Of a stretch of DNA of 64,000 nt, positions 12,191 through 23,540 are shown in pieces. Under the pieces are notes generated by a model. It made no database searches. It saw nothing but the letters and a program-made list of their open reading frames with translations, and was not told the origin of the DNA. The translations under genes and the position numbers were made by a program. This DNA comes from Oscheius tipulae (lineage: Eukaryota; Nematoda; Chromadorea; Rhabditida; Rhabditidae), in assembly GCA_037178975.1 (NCBI GenBank), contig JASJZH010000005.1:6324001-6388000 (forward strand), in the 5' to 3' direction. Positions within the stretch are counted from its first letter, which is position 1, and each line of letters opens with the position of its first letter.

Positions 12191-12296
12191 ATAATTAGTA
12201 TAGTTCGGGATAAAAGTGGACTCGCTTTCCCTAATTTCTGTGCTGTGTGACCAAACGAGCATGTGATTAGACTTGTGGGGTCATTTGTTAGTTCAG

Positions 12297-12693
12297 ATGC
12301 TCATATTCAACGTGCGAGGTTTCTGCAAACTCTGTCAGCAAAATGTACATGTAGGTTGTTCTTTATCCCATACAGTACACCCGTTTAGGCGGGCTAACAT
12401 CCTCGGCTATCATGTCAAGAAGCAACGACCGCAAGTCCCGAATCCACAGTATGAGCAAAAGAAGGCATTATGTAGCAACATTTGTAGGTGAGAATACAGA
12501 ACCACCGAGGAAACGTAGAAAAGTAAGTAAAACGAAAAGGAGACAAGATAGTCCATTTTCATTAGTCACAAACTGGCTATATTTCAGATGCGAAGAGAGC
12601 CCTGATAAATCCGAGTTCGAGGATATTCCTACTGGCTCTGAATCTTCATTTACAGTAGAACCTCCGAAGCGTCTCAAAACACAGAAGAGCTAA
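12297..12693 (+). CDS. Small two-exon gene or 3' end of a gene, Cys/His-containing, function unknown
   Basis: Exon 12297-12487 follows a gttcag acceptor; donor gtgaga; exon 12588-12693 follows atttcag and ends in TAA. The join is in phase (2 to 2) and gives 98 residues from the ATG at 12297. The first exon has GFCKLCQQNVHVGC and later CSNICRC, spaced like a small metal-binding site. The second is acidic and ends in a basic KRLKTQKS. It lies about 100 nt downstream of retrotransposon copy 2. If it is the 3' end of a longer gene, the elements may sit in its intron. An alternative single-exon basic ORF (12412-12693) reads straight through the intron and is less likely. Confidence 0.45.
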
Positions 12694-12869
12694 GATTCTA
12701 CGCCAGAGACGAAGAGTCAATTGAGTAGTCTTCGGAGGTTGAGAAGAGCACCGACCAGGCGAGTAACACCTAGATCGAGATACAGGTGCTGAATATGAAA
12801 TGGTCGAAAAATGGGAAGTCTAAAGTGACAGCTCTTTTTTTTGTTTTGTATAAAAATAATTCATTGAGA

Positions 12870-15367
12870 TCAAACATTTCCATAGCTCTCGAGTAACTTT
12901 TTCCGATGTTCTTCCGCTGACACCACAGAGTATTTCTCCACCAATCTCTCTCCTCTCGAGATTGGTGTCCTCATAAAGGTCGGCTGAACGTAGGTCATAT
13001 TGAAGTCGTCCAGTCGTCGTCTCCACTAAATCTTCAGATTAGAGTAAGTGATAGAATACCCTACATAGTTAGAGCCTTTCATGCCAACGATCGCCTCAAT
13101 TCCTGCCATAATATCATCCCCACTCTGAGAAAGGTTTTTCGTTTGCCAGATCATAAGACTCACGTGACCGAAAACCTGTTGAATAACAGTTTTTGGAACG
13201 TGCTCTTCCGTTTTCACTTTAAGCAGTCTCACGAGAGGCTTAATAGTTACTCCTTGAATGAACACGGTCACGATGATGACGACGACTGTCGTAGAAACGA
13301 GCATGTCTTTATACGGTAAGGCACCTTTGTCCAAGGTCATGACCAGTCCGTAACAGATGGCTCCTCGTAGACCACCGTATCCCATAATGACCTGAAGCTG
13401 CTCGGTTAGAATGTCAGAGTAGAGTGAGAGACAAAGAGATAAAGAGCGAGACATAGAAATGTCTCAAATACTCACCTGGTCCATCAGCCCAATTTTATGC
13501 ATTCTTTTCCGGTTGGCGCAGAATGTCAAGATCATGACCACTAAACGTATGTTTCTGAACCAAACCCCTCTTACCAATGAATCTTCCGATTAGACAAGCT
13601 GCTACTGTTACCACAGTGAACACAATGTCCCAGCTGTGCTGTTTAGAGAAGGTCGACAATCCCAGAAAGACGAAAATGATAGCTTCGCAACTGAAAAGAG
13701 GTCTGTTAGGCAACAATAAGAACACTAACCATGAAGACACGGTTTTCAGGAAGTACTTGACTGTGGTCAGGGCCTTGTCATTCAAGTTTCCAGCAATGTA
13801 GCTTTTCATTAGGAGTCCACAAGTGACAATTCTGGAAAGTATGACTTGTAGTTTGTATCTCTCCCAATAACGTACGCAATGATTCCAGATAGATGCACAC
13901 TTTCAGATATCAGATACGCCATGTAGGGGAAAGAGAGAACAATTAATGGCTGAATGATCGGGAAGTCGTAAGAGTACTTGGTTGTTATGGCAGTGATACA
14001 GACCCAGACGAGCCCAATAATGATTCCTCCCGTGGAGACCATCACAAATGACAGAATGGCATGGATAAAGTCCTCCTGAATCAGATTTTCTGTCCCAATC
14101 TTCGCCATCGAGGCCAGAGTGTTATAGAGAACGATAACGACGGCGTCATTCAGCAGGGACTCTCCGAAGACACAAATGTAGAGCAGTTGGTTGACGTGAA
14201 TCTCTTCGAAAACAGAGAGAACAGCTACTGGATCGACCGCTGAAAATGATCAATTTCTCAAAATCTGATGCGGTACGGATTAACTCCAGTTACTTACCAG
14301 AAATCAGGGTCCCGAAGAGAAGAATGTCAATTGGCTCAATCGTGTACTGGTAGTAGGGAGAGAAGGCGTAGATGGTGCCAGCTAAAACTGTCGTAAAATT
14401 TGCAGTTCGACAAATATTCACAGATCAAAATAATGTTGAGTATGGTTCCAAAAACGGCATACAGGAGAATAGTCCCGATGTTGGCAAAGAAGGCCTTGTT
14501 GGGCATGAAGTAGCCAGCATCGAGAGCAATCGGTGGCAGGAGATAGAGAAAGAAAAGGTCTGAAAAGGTTACTGTTAAATCAAAAGTTCTGATCGTGTAC
14601 TTTCGAGTCTATCTCTACTTTTCTCACAGTAGACGCTGACAGTGAGGCACTGCGAACAGTAGCGCCGCCCCTCTTTTCGCCTTTTATTTGTGCTAGAGTT
14701 CATTTTGGAGTGGGAAAGGTAAAAAAGTAGAGGTAATTTATTCTGATAGCTCTAGCATCGCCTTAGTTTTGTGGAGTCCTGAGCATTCACCCTCTCTTTG
14801 CGTCGAAAATGACATACCTGGATGAAGATAGATATCGAGAACCCATAGCTCGTCGAAAATGAATCCAACAGCTAGACCGAGTACGATGAGAAGAGCACTC
14901 TCTGGGAATATTCGGGAAAGGACATGGAAGCGGTGAAAGACTGAAAGTTCTGCTGTTCTTATGACACAATGCCCATCAGCCGCCCAAAGTGTCGATAATC
15001 GTCGCGATTACGAGACGACCGACACCGACCGGAGTACAGCGACGGAAAGTGACTAATGACAGTTGGCCAAGATCTACGTAGTTTGTTTTTTCTTGGTAAC
15101 TTATTCAATAAGTCCCTTGTTCCATGATTAGACTGCTCAGTTCTTGGATTCCATGACAGATCGATCGAAGAAACAGATGAACAGCATCAAGCTACGGGTT
15201 AGACAGGCTGATTATGACCGAATGAGGATAAAATAGTACATACAGGAAACTCACTGATCCTGGCTATGATGATACTGAACAGCCACCCACTCAAAATAAG
15301 AGGTGTGTTCACGTCTGACCATGTTAGCTGGCTCAGCATGGCTATCGTCTCTGAAAGCTTCGATATT
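12870..15367 (-). CDS. Na+/H+ exchanger, SLC9/NHE family (N-terminus unresolved)
   Basis: Eleven exons join in frame (about 517 residues): 15255-15367, 14818-14940, 14422-14559, 14298-14387, 13876-14239, 13831-13730, 13690-13575, 13540-13476, 13391-13164, 13124-13065, 13025-12870. Family blocks run in order: [10 protein letters not shown] (first membrane segment), [57 protein letters not shown] (ion-binding Asn-Asp), [17 protein letters not shown] and YGGLRGA. The C-terminal cytoplasmic part is short (about 100 residues), lacking the long regulatory tail of human NHE1-3. It exchanges Na+ for H+ across the plasma or an organelle membrane. Introns of 34 nt occur at 13541-13574 and 14388-14421. 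The start is unclear: a Met lies in the first listed exon, and coding-like sequence continues upstream to about 16080 without a clean frame join. Confidence 0.92.
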
Positions 15368-15379
15368 CTGAGAAGTTAT

Positions 15380-16080
15380 CTAGAAATGACTCACCGTCAT
15401 GCGGCCTTCAGTCTCTTGTCCGAAATCGACTGGAAGATGGGTGGAACGGCGACGGTTATGATCTGATCCAGTGCAGTTTGACGCAACTAACACGTCTGAC
15501 AAGGATATTAGATTTCTTGAGGACAAGGAATGAAATAAAAAGGAGATATTTATGGGCTTTGGTAGCTCAAGCACAAGGAAAACTGAAATTATAACGGACA
15601 GTCCATACATCAAGTTGATGTCCTCCGCGAGAGAAAAAAGTTTGAAAGTCCAGACAGGCTGTAGAGGGTAGCATTTATGGAAAACATGAGAGAGGAGGGA
15701 ACCAAGACAGCAAACAGATAACATCGCATCTCTCTCTCTCTCTGTCAATGATGCACAGTGGCTGATTATTATCGTAGAATAAGGGGGTGGCTACTTGACT
15801 CGAGAAAAAAAGATACACTGCTGGAATTTTGTTGACCTTCTTGGAGGACCATGTGACTTTTGGAAGGTTGATATTCTGGTACTGTTGCAGGTTGTCTGGG
15901 GTGAGGACGAAACAAGACGGAGGGGCTTCAAATTGGTAATTAGTGTTCATCTCCCAGACTGAATCATCCTCACTCTCTCACGTTCCCAGCACTGTGGACA
16001 GTGACCACTGATTCACCTCCGAGGAGAGCCAAAGCCCAGGAAAAACTACGGCGGTCATTGGGAAAGTATCGATACACAGG
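15380..16080 (-). other. Coding-like segments 5' of the Na+/H+ exchanger, not joined
   Basis: On the minus strand, a segment with MNTNYQFEAPPSC followed by PKVTWSSKKVNKIPA (about 15950-15817) ends at a possible gtgtat donor. A ctacag acceptor (near 15661) then opens a frame with LMYGLSVIISVFLVLE. A third segment (about 15399-15485) reads ALDQIITVAVPPIFQ in one frame but hits TGA at the exchanger-compatible phase. These are candidates for the exchanger's N-terminal ectodomain or signal region. None joins cleanly to the exon at 15367, so I leave them separate. Confidence 0.35.
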
Positions 16081-17502
16081 AGTCTAACTTGAGTGAATGA
16101 TCGAAGATTTCTGTTGATTCTCAATGGGTCATTGTTTCCCACGACAGTCGCACGAAGTTATGGCTGTTGGCGGCAAAATGTTAGTACTCCACCCATTTTG
16201 AAGTGTCGTCCATCTTTTTTTTGTTGATGTCGAACTGAGTTTATATTAAAGCCAAGAGAGTTTCATTCCTGAATCTGAGCTATTTATTGACAAATCCTAG
16301 CATTCATGAACTGCTGTTCGTTTGCGATCACAGCACACAACTCATCTGGGCAGCAATGTTCTGCAAAGTTGCAGAGCTTGATCTCCTTCACAATTCTGTG
16401 GAACTTTGCTAACCTGTAAAAAGACGTTACTAACGGTAAGCAGAACAGTGCTGGAGAAGTTGGACCTTTGGTTTCGAAGTTTCTCTTTTACCCTTCTCTC
16501 TTAATCGAACATTTTTCGTATAAGGACCGTCTCTTTGTAAAATTTGTGTCAGAGCTGCCCTCGAATCTGTCTCTGGACACTGCCGCCGGGACGCGCCTAC
16601 TGTAGGGCAATTCAGGGAGGCGTGGCTTCCGCCTCTCGCCTTCTTTTGACTCCTCGCCAAGCTATTCAGTGTATTTTATTCAGCAGAGCAGGTACCAGGA
16701 TGCCGCTCTTTTTTGACATCTTTAGAGATTCAAGTGGTGTTAGAATCATGAATTCCTTTTACCGTTTTTGATTCTCAAGAACTTGCGCATGTTTTTCTAC
16801 AAACGGAGACGAACGAGCTAATATTCGGAAATAATCGGTGTAAAATGGAATTTCTTATAGTTTGAGTTCCCGCCACACGTTTTATGTCAGCGGTTACTGT
16901 ATTTGAGCCTTGGAGCTGTGCAATTTCATTTTTCTCTCTCAAAAACATTTTCGTTTCCCTCGTTTCTCTTCTTTCTCTTCCCTTTTTAATGTCTCTCCTT
17001 TGCTCGATCGCTCAAAAATGATTGCAGATGAGTTTCCTCAACAATTCGACGAAAAATTAGAGCTGAAATAGCTATAAGTATACATACTGCTCAGTATTTC
17101 GGCAGATTACCAATTTTCACGTTTTCACGTACTCTCAGTTTCTTCTTTTTAGATGCTGATTCACTGAGAATTTTGCTCGTAAATGCATTGTAACTGGCCA
17201 TTTTTGCTTGGCCCAATTTGTTTTTGTTAGTTTACACGTGATCAGCTCTTTTACACTCGCTCTCCTTCCTCGGAAGATGATTCACTGGACACTTTCTGCT
17301 CTTAGAGCGTCTGAGGCCTCACATAAACCTTTCGGATCGATGCTTCACCCAATAGTCATTTGTATTCATCTTCTAACTATGAACAAAGTCGATAATCTCG
17401 CCTGAGGCAAACTGTTTTATCTGCGCCCCACGTCCGTTCCGTTTTGAATCATTCATCTCAGACTGCCTCGCTCGTTTATATTTTCCTGGTGTTTCCATCT
17501 AT
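16081..17502. other. Intergenic, divergent promoters of NHE and headcase
   Basis: I see no supportable exon. The sequence is AT- and pyrimidine-rich. The short ORFs here have no splice support or recognisable motifs. Confidence 0.5.
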
Positions 17503-17520
17503 TTACCACTATTGCAGACG

Positions 17521-19704
17521 ATGGGCCGCAAGATCGAAAAGATCCGTAAGGAATCAGCTCGAAAAGAGTCTACATCCACCAACTCAACAGTCACGGCACA
17601 GCCGAAAGTAGTAGGCTGCCATGTACCGGACCCTATAGTGTGCACCATAGGTAAAAAAAAAATCCTTTGTTCTTCTTTTTCTCTTCCGTTCTCGCCACGC
17701 AACCTTTTATGCGCGCACCCTGGGGCCGGCTCGGCGCTTTTTCAGCCCTCCATGAGGCCGGCAGAGGCTGAAAATCACGGAAAGGTCGCTAATCGATGAA
17801 AAGGGAACCGTTCAACGCGATATAGGGCGACTTTGATGACTTGAAGCGCGGACTGCGTTTTTTTATAGTGCTCGATCTATCAGTTGGGCGTCTTTCTTCG
17901 ATTCCAAGCTGCTGACAGACCGCCATCGTCAATTCGCCGCTTTTAAAACACGGTCTACAGTCAACGAAGTCTGTAAACCTATTGCCTTATCCTAAGCGCT
18001 CTCTTTCATACTGTGTAACAGTTTATCCGCAATACGAGCCGCTTGCCCTTTCTGTAGCTATTGTTTACGCAACTCAAGGTGCGAACAGTCCTCGCCTCTG
18101 CTGACCTTTGGCTGGGCTCCATATGGCTTTTCTACGAAAAAGAGTGCCGATTATTTATTATTAACTCTTTGCGATAGCATCAGGATCGTATAACTTGTGT
18201 GCGCGCTGCCAGATGATTAGTGACGGACAGCTAATCGCACGATTCCAGGATGCCCTGTCACAAGTCCGGACGAGGGAGTTTTAATGGAATGCTCCAACGT
18301 CCAATGTCCATTCAAGGGCCAACGCATTCATCAATGCTGTTTCAAGGATTACGAAGACCACTTGATAAAGAAAATATCAACCATGGGTTAGTTCATCAAT
18401 ATTTTTCGTCTGATTTTCATCATTGCCAGGTTCTGCTAGAGGATGGACGGAACAGCAACGTCGCGCGAACATCTGGGAGAAGAAGGGACAATCGCTAATT
18501 GCGAAAGTGAGCTTCCTCTTCTTGTCGAACAATCCTTAAAATTTATAGCAATGCCGCTGTCGATGTGGTCTCGGAACAACGAAACGTGACGAGATGGCAC
18601 ACTACAACAAAACGCTACAGGAGACGGCTGCCCAAAGAGCTGCTGCGGAATCGACGAAACGCAAGCATGTCAAGAACAAGCAGTTACCCCATCTAAACTT
18701 CCCACGTGGACCGCCGACAAAGGCCGAGTGAGTTTTGTTTTGTGAGCAGGTGTTCCTGAAGACAAGAAGTTTGCTACGCAGCTGCCGTAGAAAAAACTTG
18801 CTCTTTTCTTGACCATATGAAAACGCGTTACGTAAGATGTTACGAAGTTTGTCAGAGCTGCTCACCATTTACACGGAATTCACTTGATGAACTCTTTTGC
18901 AGACGCCGCCTGAACTCGTTCGGCGGAACAGACGATGAGGAAGACACCTTTACGTACCGGCGTGAACCGGCTTTCTCGGACTACCGTACCAACTCGATTG
19001 CTTCAGCAGCAGCCACGATGGCCGACTTTGAAGATTCGATGTCGACATGCTCACGCAACGACGTGTTCGAAAACCCCCTGGTGGATATCATAGTGCCAGC
19101 GCCTCTACCAACCCCTCTTACTCGTAGTTATGCTGCTGCTATAAGCAACAAGACGGAAATCTGCCCGGATCCGCAGCCGTCTCCCGCACTCACCAATGGC
19201 TTCAATGACAGTGGCCTAGAATCGAAGGGCGAGTCGCCTCTCTTCTCATCGGCATCCAAGCGCGATTCTAACTCGTCCATCAGCTCCGATGAGGCAATTA
19301 CGATCACTCCAATGCGTCCTATTCGTCGTCCTCGCACTGCCCTACCACGTGCTCCAGTACCGCCACGTCAAAATTCTGTCAAAGCTCAAAAGCAAGGTAT
19401 GACTTGCTTTATTTTTAGTCCAAACATTCATTTTTCAGTCCGCAAGACCTCGAAGACGCCTCCACAGCTTCTCAAGGAGCTCCTTCACGAGGATCCACAT
19501 GATGAGAATGAGCAGAAGAAGAGCGATCGCCTGGACGTTGAACACGAGGCTGACACGGAACTGGACGATCACGAAGAGGACGAGATCCGTCTGCAGGACA
19601 TTGACGGCTGGTGCCCGATGTTCGGACGCGGTTTGAACTACGCCGAGCTGCTCATTGCCAACTATCATCTCCCCGGTCTGCTTCCTCGCGGTAACATGGA
19701 ATAA
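17521..19704 (+). CDS. HECA: Headcase homologue
   Basis: Six exons give 427 aa: 17521-17650, 18249-18386, 18430-18506, 18549-18727, 18903-19396, 19439-19704. Residues about 44-150 carry the headcase Cys-rich region: MECSNVQCPFKGQRIHQCCF, then ARGWTEQQRRANIWEKKG and CRCRCGLGT, matching the family's C/H pattern and its conserved Trp-Lys-Lys-Gly. The middle is long, Ser/Pro-rich and acidic. The last exon holds LQDIDGWCPMFGRG. The human protein is about 540 aa, so this is somewhat short. Headcase is a cytoplasmic regulator of imaginal and stem-cell fate and of mTORC1 in flies; the same role here is inference. An acceptor (attgcag) ends 3 nt before the ATG, suggesting a trans-spliced leader. No AATAAA was seen just downstream. 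Confidence 0.92.
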
Positions 19705-20096
19705 TGGTGCGTATTCACTTCTTTTTTTGGCTAGTAAGCATTTTCCAGGTTCATATGCCTTCCCCTGCCAGAAAACCGAATATATTCTTGCCTGTTTTCC
19801 CAAAACGTAATTACAATAGTATCCTAACTCTGTTTCCTTTTATCATGTGACCTCTACCCCTTCACCGTTTCCTGAGAATGATCTCCCGTCAAGGTGTTGA
19901 TGAACGTATCCTACCCTTAGTAACGAGAAAGTTGTTAATAGGCCGGAGTACAAAATGTATGTAGAACGCCTCCTTTTCTCTCACTCCAATATGATTCCCG
20001 CTAGATTTGAAAGAGGCACCTGTATAAAATAAATTGTGTTGTGATAGATCAACGATGACAATGGAAGTGAGATTTGGAGGAGATGACGGGAGAAAT

Positions 20097-20610
20097 TTAT
20101 TCGGTCCATTTGTGCAGACATTGGGGGTTGGCGCAGACGTAGTACAGTCGCATTTCTTCCTAAAATGGATTTATGAGGAATGAAGAAAACGAACCTCCGC
20201 TCGCCGGGACTGAGCCTGGAAGAAGACGGCCTGGTTGTGGCTGCACTTGGGGCAGTGATGGTCCTCGGTCTTGGGAAGAGTAGGATCGTAGATGACGTCG
20301 CCGACAATTTGAGTGATTTCGCTGAAATTGAGGGCATTTTATGAACAATAGCAGGAGTTGTACTTCAAAGCGTAGCAAAGCATAGACAACCTACTCGATT
20401 TCATGGGTGAGCTTGTTGACATAGATGCATGGATTGTCGGCCGCCTGCTTGTGGTCGCAGTTTCTGCACGAGTACATTAACTGCCGATGCTCTTTGTCCT
20501 CGCGTGGATAAAGCATGTTATTACTGAATGTTTTTTGTTGAAGAAAAAACGGAAACTTCTTACCATTCAGGACAGAACATGATGCCCGTGAACCGTGGTC
20601 CTTCGCTCAT
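20097..20610 (-). CDS. rpb9: DNA-directed RNA polymerase II subunit RPB9
   Basis: Four exons give 118 aa: 20610-20574, 20523-20395, 20321-20195, 20160-20097. Two zinc ribbons are complete: CPECNNMLYP...CRNCD at the N-terminus and [13 protein letters not shown]...YYVCANPQC at the C-terminus, ending in HKWTE, as in all RPB9 proteins. RPB9 sits at the RNA polymerase II jaw and affects start selection, fidelity and transcript cleavage. An acceptor (gttttcag) ends 8 nt before the ATG. PheRS alpha ends only 185 nt upstream on the same strand, so the two may form an operon. The AATAAA overlaps the stop codon (GAATAAATT), giving almost no 3' UTR before the signal. Confidence 0.97.
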
Positions 20611-20795
20611 CTTAAAATCTGAAAACAAGTTTACAAACAAAATAGGGTAAGAAAAGATATGAAGCTGAGGTGAACATCCAGGATCTTTTTAAATGGTATA
20701 AAAAGTAAAATTCAATCCAAGGCAACAATGACGAGAAACAAGATGGTATAACCGGAAAACTCTTTTGGGGGTAATAAAAATAGGGGAAAAGAAGC

Positions 20796-22867
20796 TTATT
20801 TCTTGTCGAGCCGGCAAATTGGACCGTTGTAGACCATCTCGATGTTGATTTTGGGACCGAACATATCGCGAATGTTGTCGATGCCGTATCGAATCATTGT
20901 AGGTCTGAAAAAGGGTTAGTTTTTATGATAAATTGAAAAATCTACCTTTCAAGGGACAGTCCATAGCCGGCCACATTGACATCTGGCGGCAGTCCCATCG
21001 GGAGGAGCATTTCCGGTCGGAACATGCCCGAATTTCCAATCTCGACCCACTTCTTCAGTCCGTCATGGTAGGCGAATATCTCCATTGAGGGCTCCGTGTA
21101 TGGATTGAAGGTCGGCTTAAAGCGGAGATTCTCGATTCCGAGTTTTTTGAAAAACTCGGTGAAGATGCCGATCAGATGGGCCAAGCTGAGATTCCTCTCC
21201 GCGATCACTCCTTCGACCTGATGAAATTCGGCCAAATGAGTGGCGTCCAGAGTCTCATTGCGGAAGACGCGATCGATGGAGAACATCTTAGCCGGACGGA
21301 ATTCCTTCTCCTGGGCCATCTGGTAAAGCATTCGAGCCGAAACAGCCGTTGTGTGCGTCCGGAGGACATTCTTCTGGGCCTCCTCGATCTTCCAGTCGTA
21401 ATTGTAGCCTAACGAGCCGAAGCCGCCCTTGGAATGAACCTGCTTGACCCTCTCCAGATAGTCCATCGGGAATTCTGTGCTCACGGCGGGATCTGAAGTT
21501 ATTTTGGACTTGAAAATGACGGAAACAGTACCGGAAATGAAAAAAGTATCGTGCGAATCGCGAGCTGGATGTTGCTGGGGCTGGAAAAGGGCGTCGAAGT
21601 TCCAGAAACTGCTCTCGACGTAGCGATTGGTCGGCATCTCGCTGAAGCCCATTGAGAAGAAGATCTGACGGAATTCCGCGCGAACCTGCGAAGAAACTGT
21701 TTGAATAAAGTTTGAAACCTAACCTTCATTAGAGGATGAAGATGTCCACAGGGAGGTTGAACTCCTAACGCCTCGAAATTGTACTTCTTGAAGGCTTTCG
21801 TCTTCCACGATCCGCTGGCAATCATTTCGGGTGTCAGATCGACTTCAGGCTTGCTGATTTCCGTCGAGAATTGTGGCCCTTTCGTCACTTCCAGTCCTTT
21901 TACCGTCCTGGAAATCAAAGAATTGAGAGAAATGAAATAAACAAACACTTCAGAGATGAGTTTTCTTTTCTTCAACTCATTCTTAGCCTTATCATCGACG
22001 ACTTTTCCGAGAGCGAGGTCTTTCAGCTGTGCAGCTACCGTATCCACAACTCCGGAGTCGACTTTGCGAACGACACGGACAGCTCCTCCAGACTTGTCGA
22101 CCGAGATCCAGCCGGCAGCCAGGGCCTTGCTCACGCCGACCTTTCCGAAAGACTGTTTCATGATGTCTGCCTGGAGGGCGCCGTCAGCTCCGACGGCCTC
22201 GTAGACACGGAATTCGTGAGATCCATTCTGGGCCATGTCCTTGCCTTCCTCGCTCAGCTCCAGCCGTTTCAGTGTAACGTCGGAGGTAGATACGAGCTGA
22301 AAAACATTGCTTGATTGGAAGAAATAGGCAAGAAACTGACTCCATCATGGGTTATTAGCGATTTCACGGCTCCGATAACCTTCTGGTGGTCGAGACTGAG
22401 GTTGGATGCAAGATCGATGCTGTTGAAGCCCTGAGAAAGCGTAAAATAGGAGAAAACTAAGCGCTCACCTTGTCATTCTTGTCCAGATACTCAAGTAGAT
22501 ATTGTGGAAGTGATTCCTGTTGAGCTGGAGAGAGAACACCGGCTTCTGCAGACATTTCGGCTCCTACGCTGAATATATTACCATTTTCAGAGTAAAAATA
22601 GTAATTTACCAGTTTTTCTCGTCCGAAGTGAAGGAAGATATGTGTTTGAACCAGCGTCTAGTATGCGGACCAAGATTATCCGTCGACTTGACTGTTTTCC
22701 AAAGCTCAAAATCGGCCTCTGAGAGCACAAACCTGAAAAATATTAAAGTTTCAAGTTAGAGAAGAAGAAAAGGTGTTATTTCACAACACAACCGTGAGTG
22801 CTAGGCCTGCTCACCCGTTCACATAAGGCTGATCGGCTAATGTAGCTTCTATAGTGGGATTCGCCAT
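20796..22867 (-). CDS. FARSA: Phenylalanine--tRNA ligase alpha subunit with GST-C/EF1B-like N-terminal extension
   Basis: Nine exons give 569 aa: 22867-22815, 22732-22610, 22568-22469, 22430-22341, 22296-21947, 21907-21724, 21685-21532, 21492-20946, 20904-20796. The catalytic part shows class II motifs: [14 protein letters not shown] and [20 protein letters not shown] (motif 1 region), [33 protein letters not shown] (motif 2), then [14 protein letters not shown] (motif 3). The N-terminal helix-turn-helix tRNA-binding modules are present. The human subunit is 508 aa; the extra ~60 residues come from the first two exons and contain [15 protein letters not shown] and RRWFKHI, the pattern of the GST-C-like domain of EF1B beta and the long CysRS form. 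It charges tRNA-Phe as an (alpha-beta)2 enzyme. RPB9 follows 185 nt downstream. Confidence 0.96.
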
Positions 22868-23540
22868 AGAGCGGCGACCCTAGTCTATTTTACTGCAAAA
22901 CGAAATTTTATGACACTTTTGACGTAATGTTAAGCGAGAAAGGTGGACAGAAACGAAGCAAAAATGACGAAATGTGCAGCGAGACTGTCAATTCATTTTG
23001 CGTGGCCCAAAAGCTGCAATGAGAGTACGCAAAATTGCGTCGTGCTCAGCGACAGAAAATCAAAAGGCCGTTTTTGTAGACTTATTTTCTTGTTTTTGTT
23101 TCAAACCAGCCGCTTACAACGGCTTCGCCCACCTTTGTCTTGCCTTTGGATTGAAAACAGGCCGCTGCGCCACTTCCCCAATAGTAGAAGATCACATTTT
23201 TCGCCCAGAGCTGACTTGTCAAACACTTGACATGTCATTGCTTGTTTCATGGTGAAGCACGGACACCGTGCTTTAGCAGTAGAGAGAGATAGCCACTTTT
23301 AACTTCTGTTTTGCGACAATTAATGTGTAGAACCAAGGAAGAGCAGCCATTCAGCAAAAAAAATTAAAGAGATGGAGAGACACCCAAAAAGTAAAAAGCA
23401 AACAAATTTCAAATAAAGGCTATTTGGCGGAACAAATTTTATGCGCGCATTTGAACGTACTTTATTCGTGAATTTTGATTCACAAAAGTTTTTATTCATT
23501 GTCTCTTTTTCGTCTGTTTCTCTTAGTTTTTAATATAAAG

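Noticed and set aside
12412-12693. Single-exon basic ORF of 93 codons
   Set aside because: It reads through an intron with good gtgaga/ttcag borders; the spliced frame keeps the Cys-rich segment.
13026-13454. Na+/H+ exchanger fragment starting with Met in a separate ORF
   Set aside because: The first and last parts are intron sequence; exons 13391-13164, 13124-13065 and 13025-12870 replace it.
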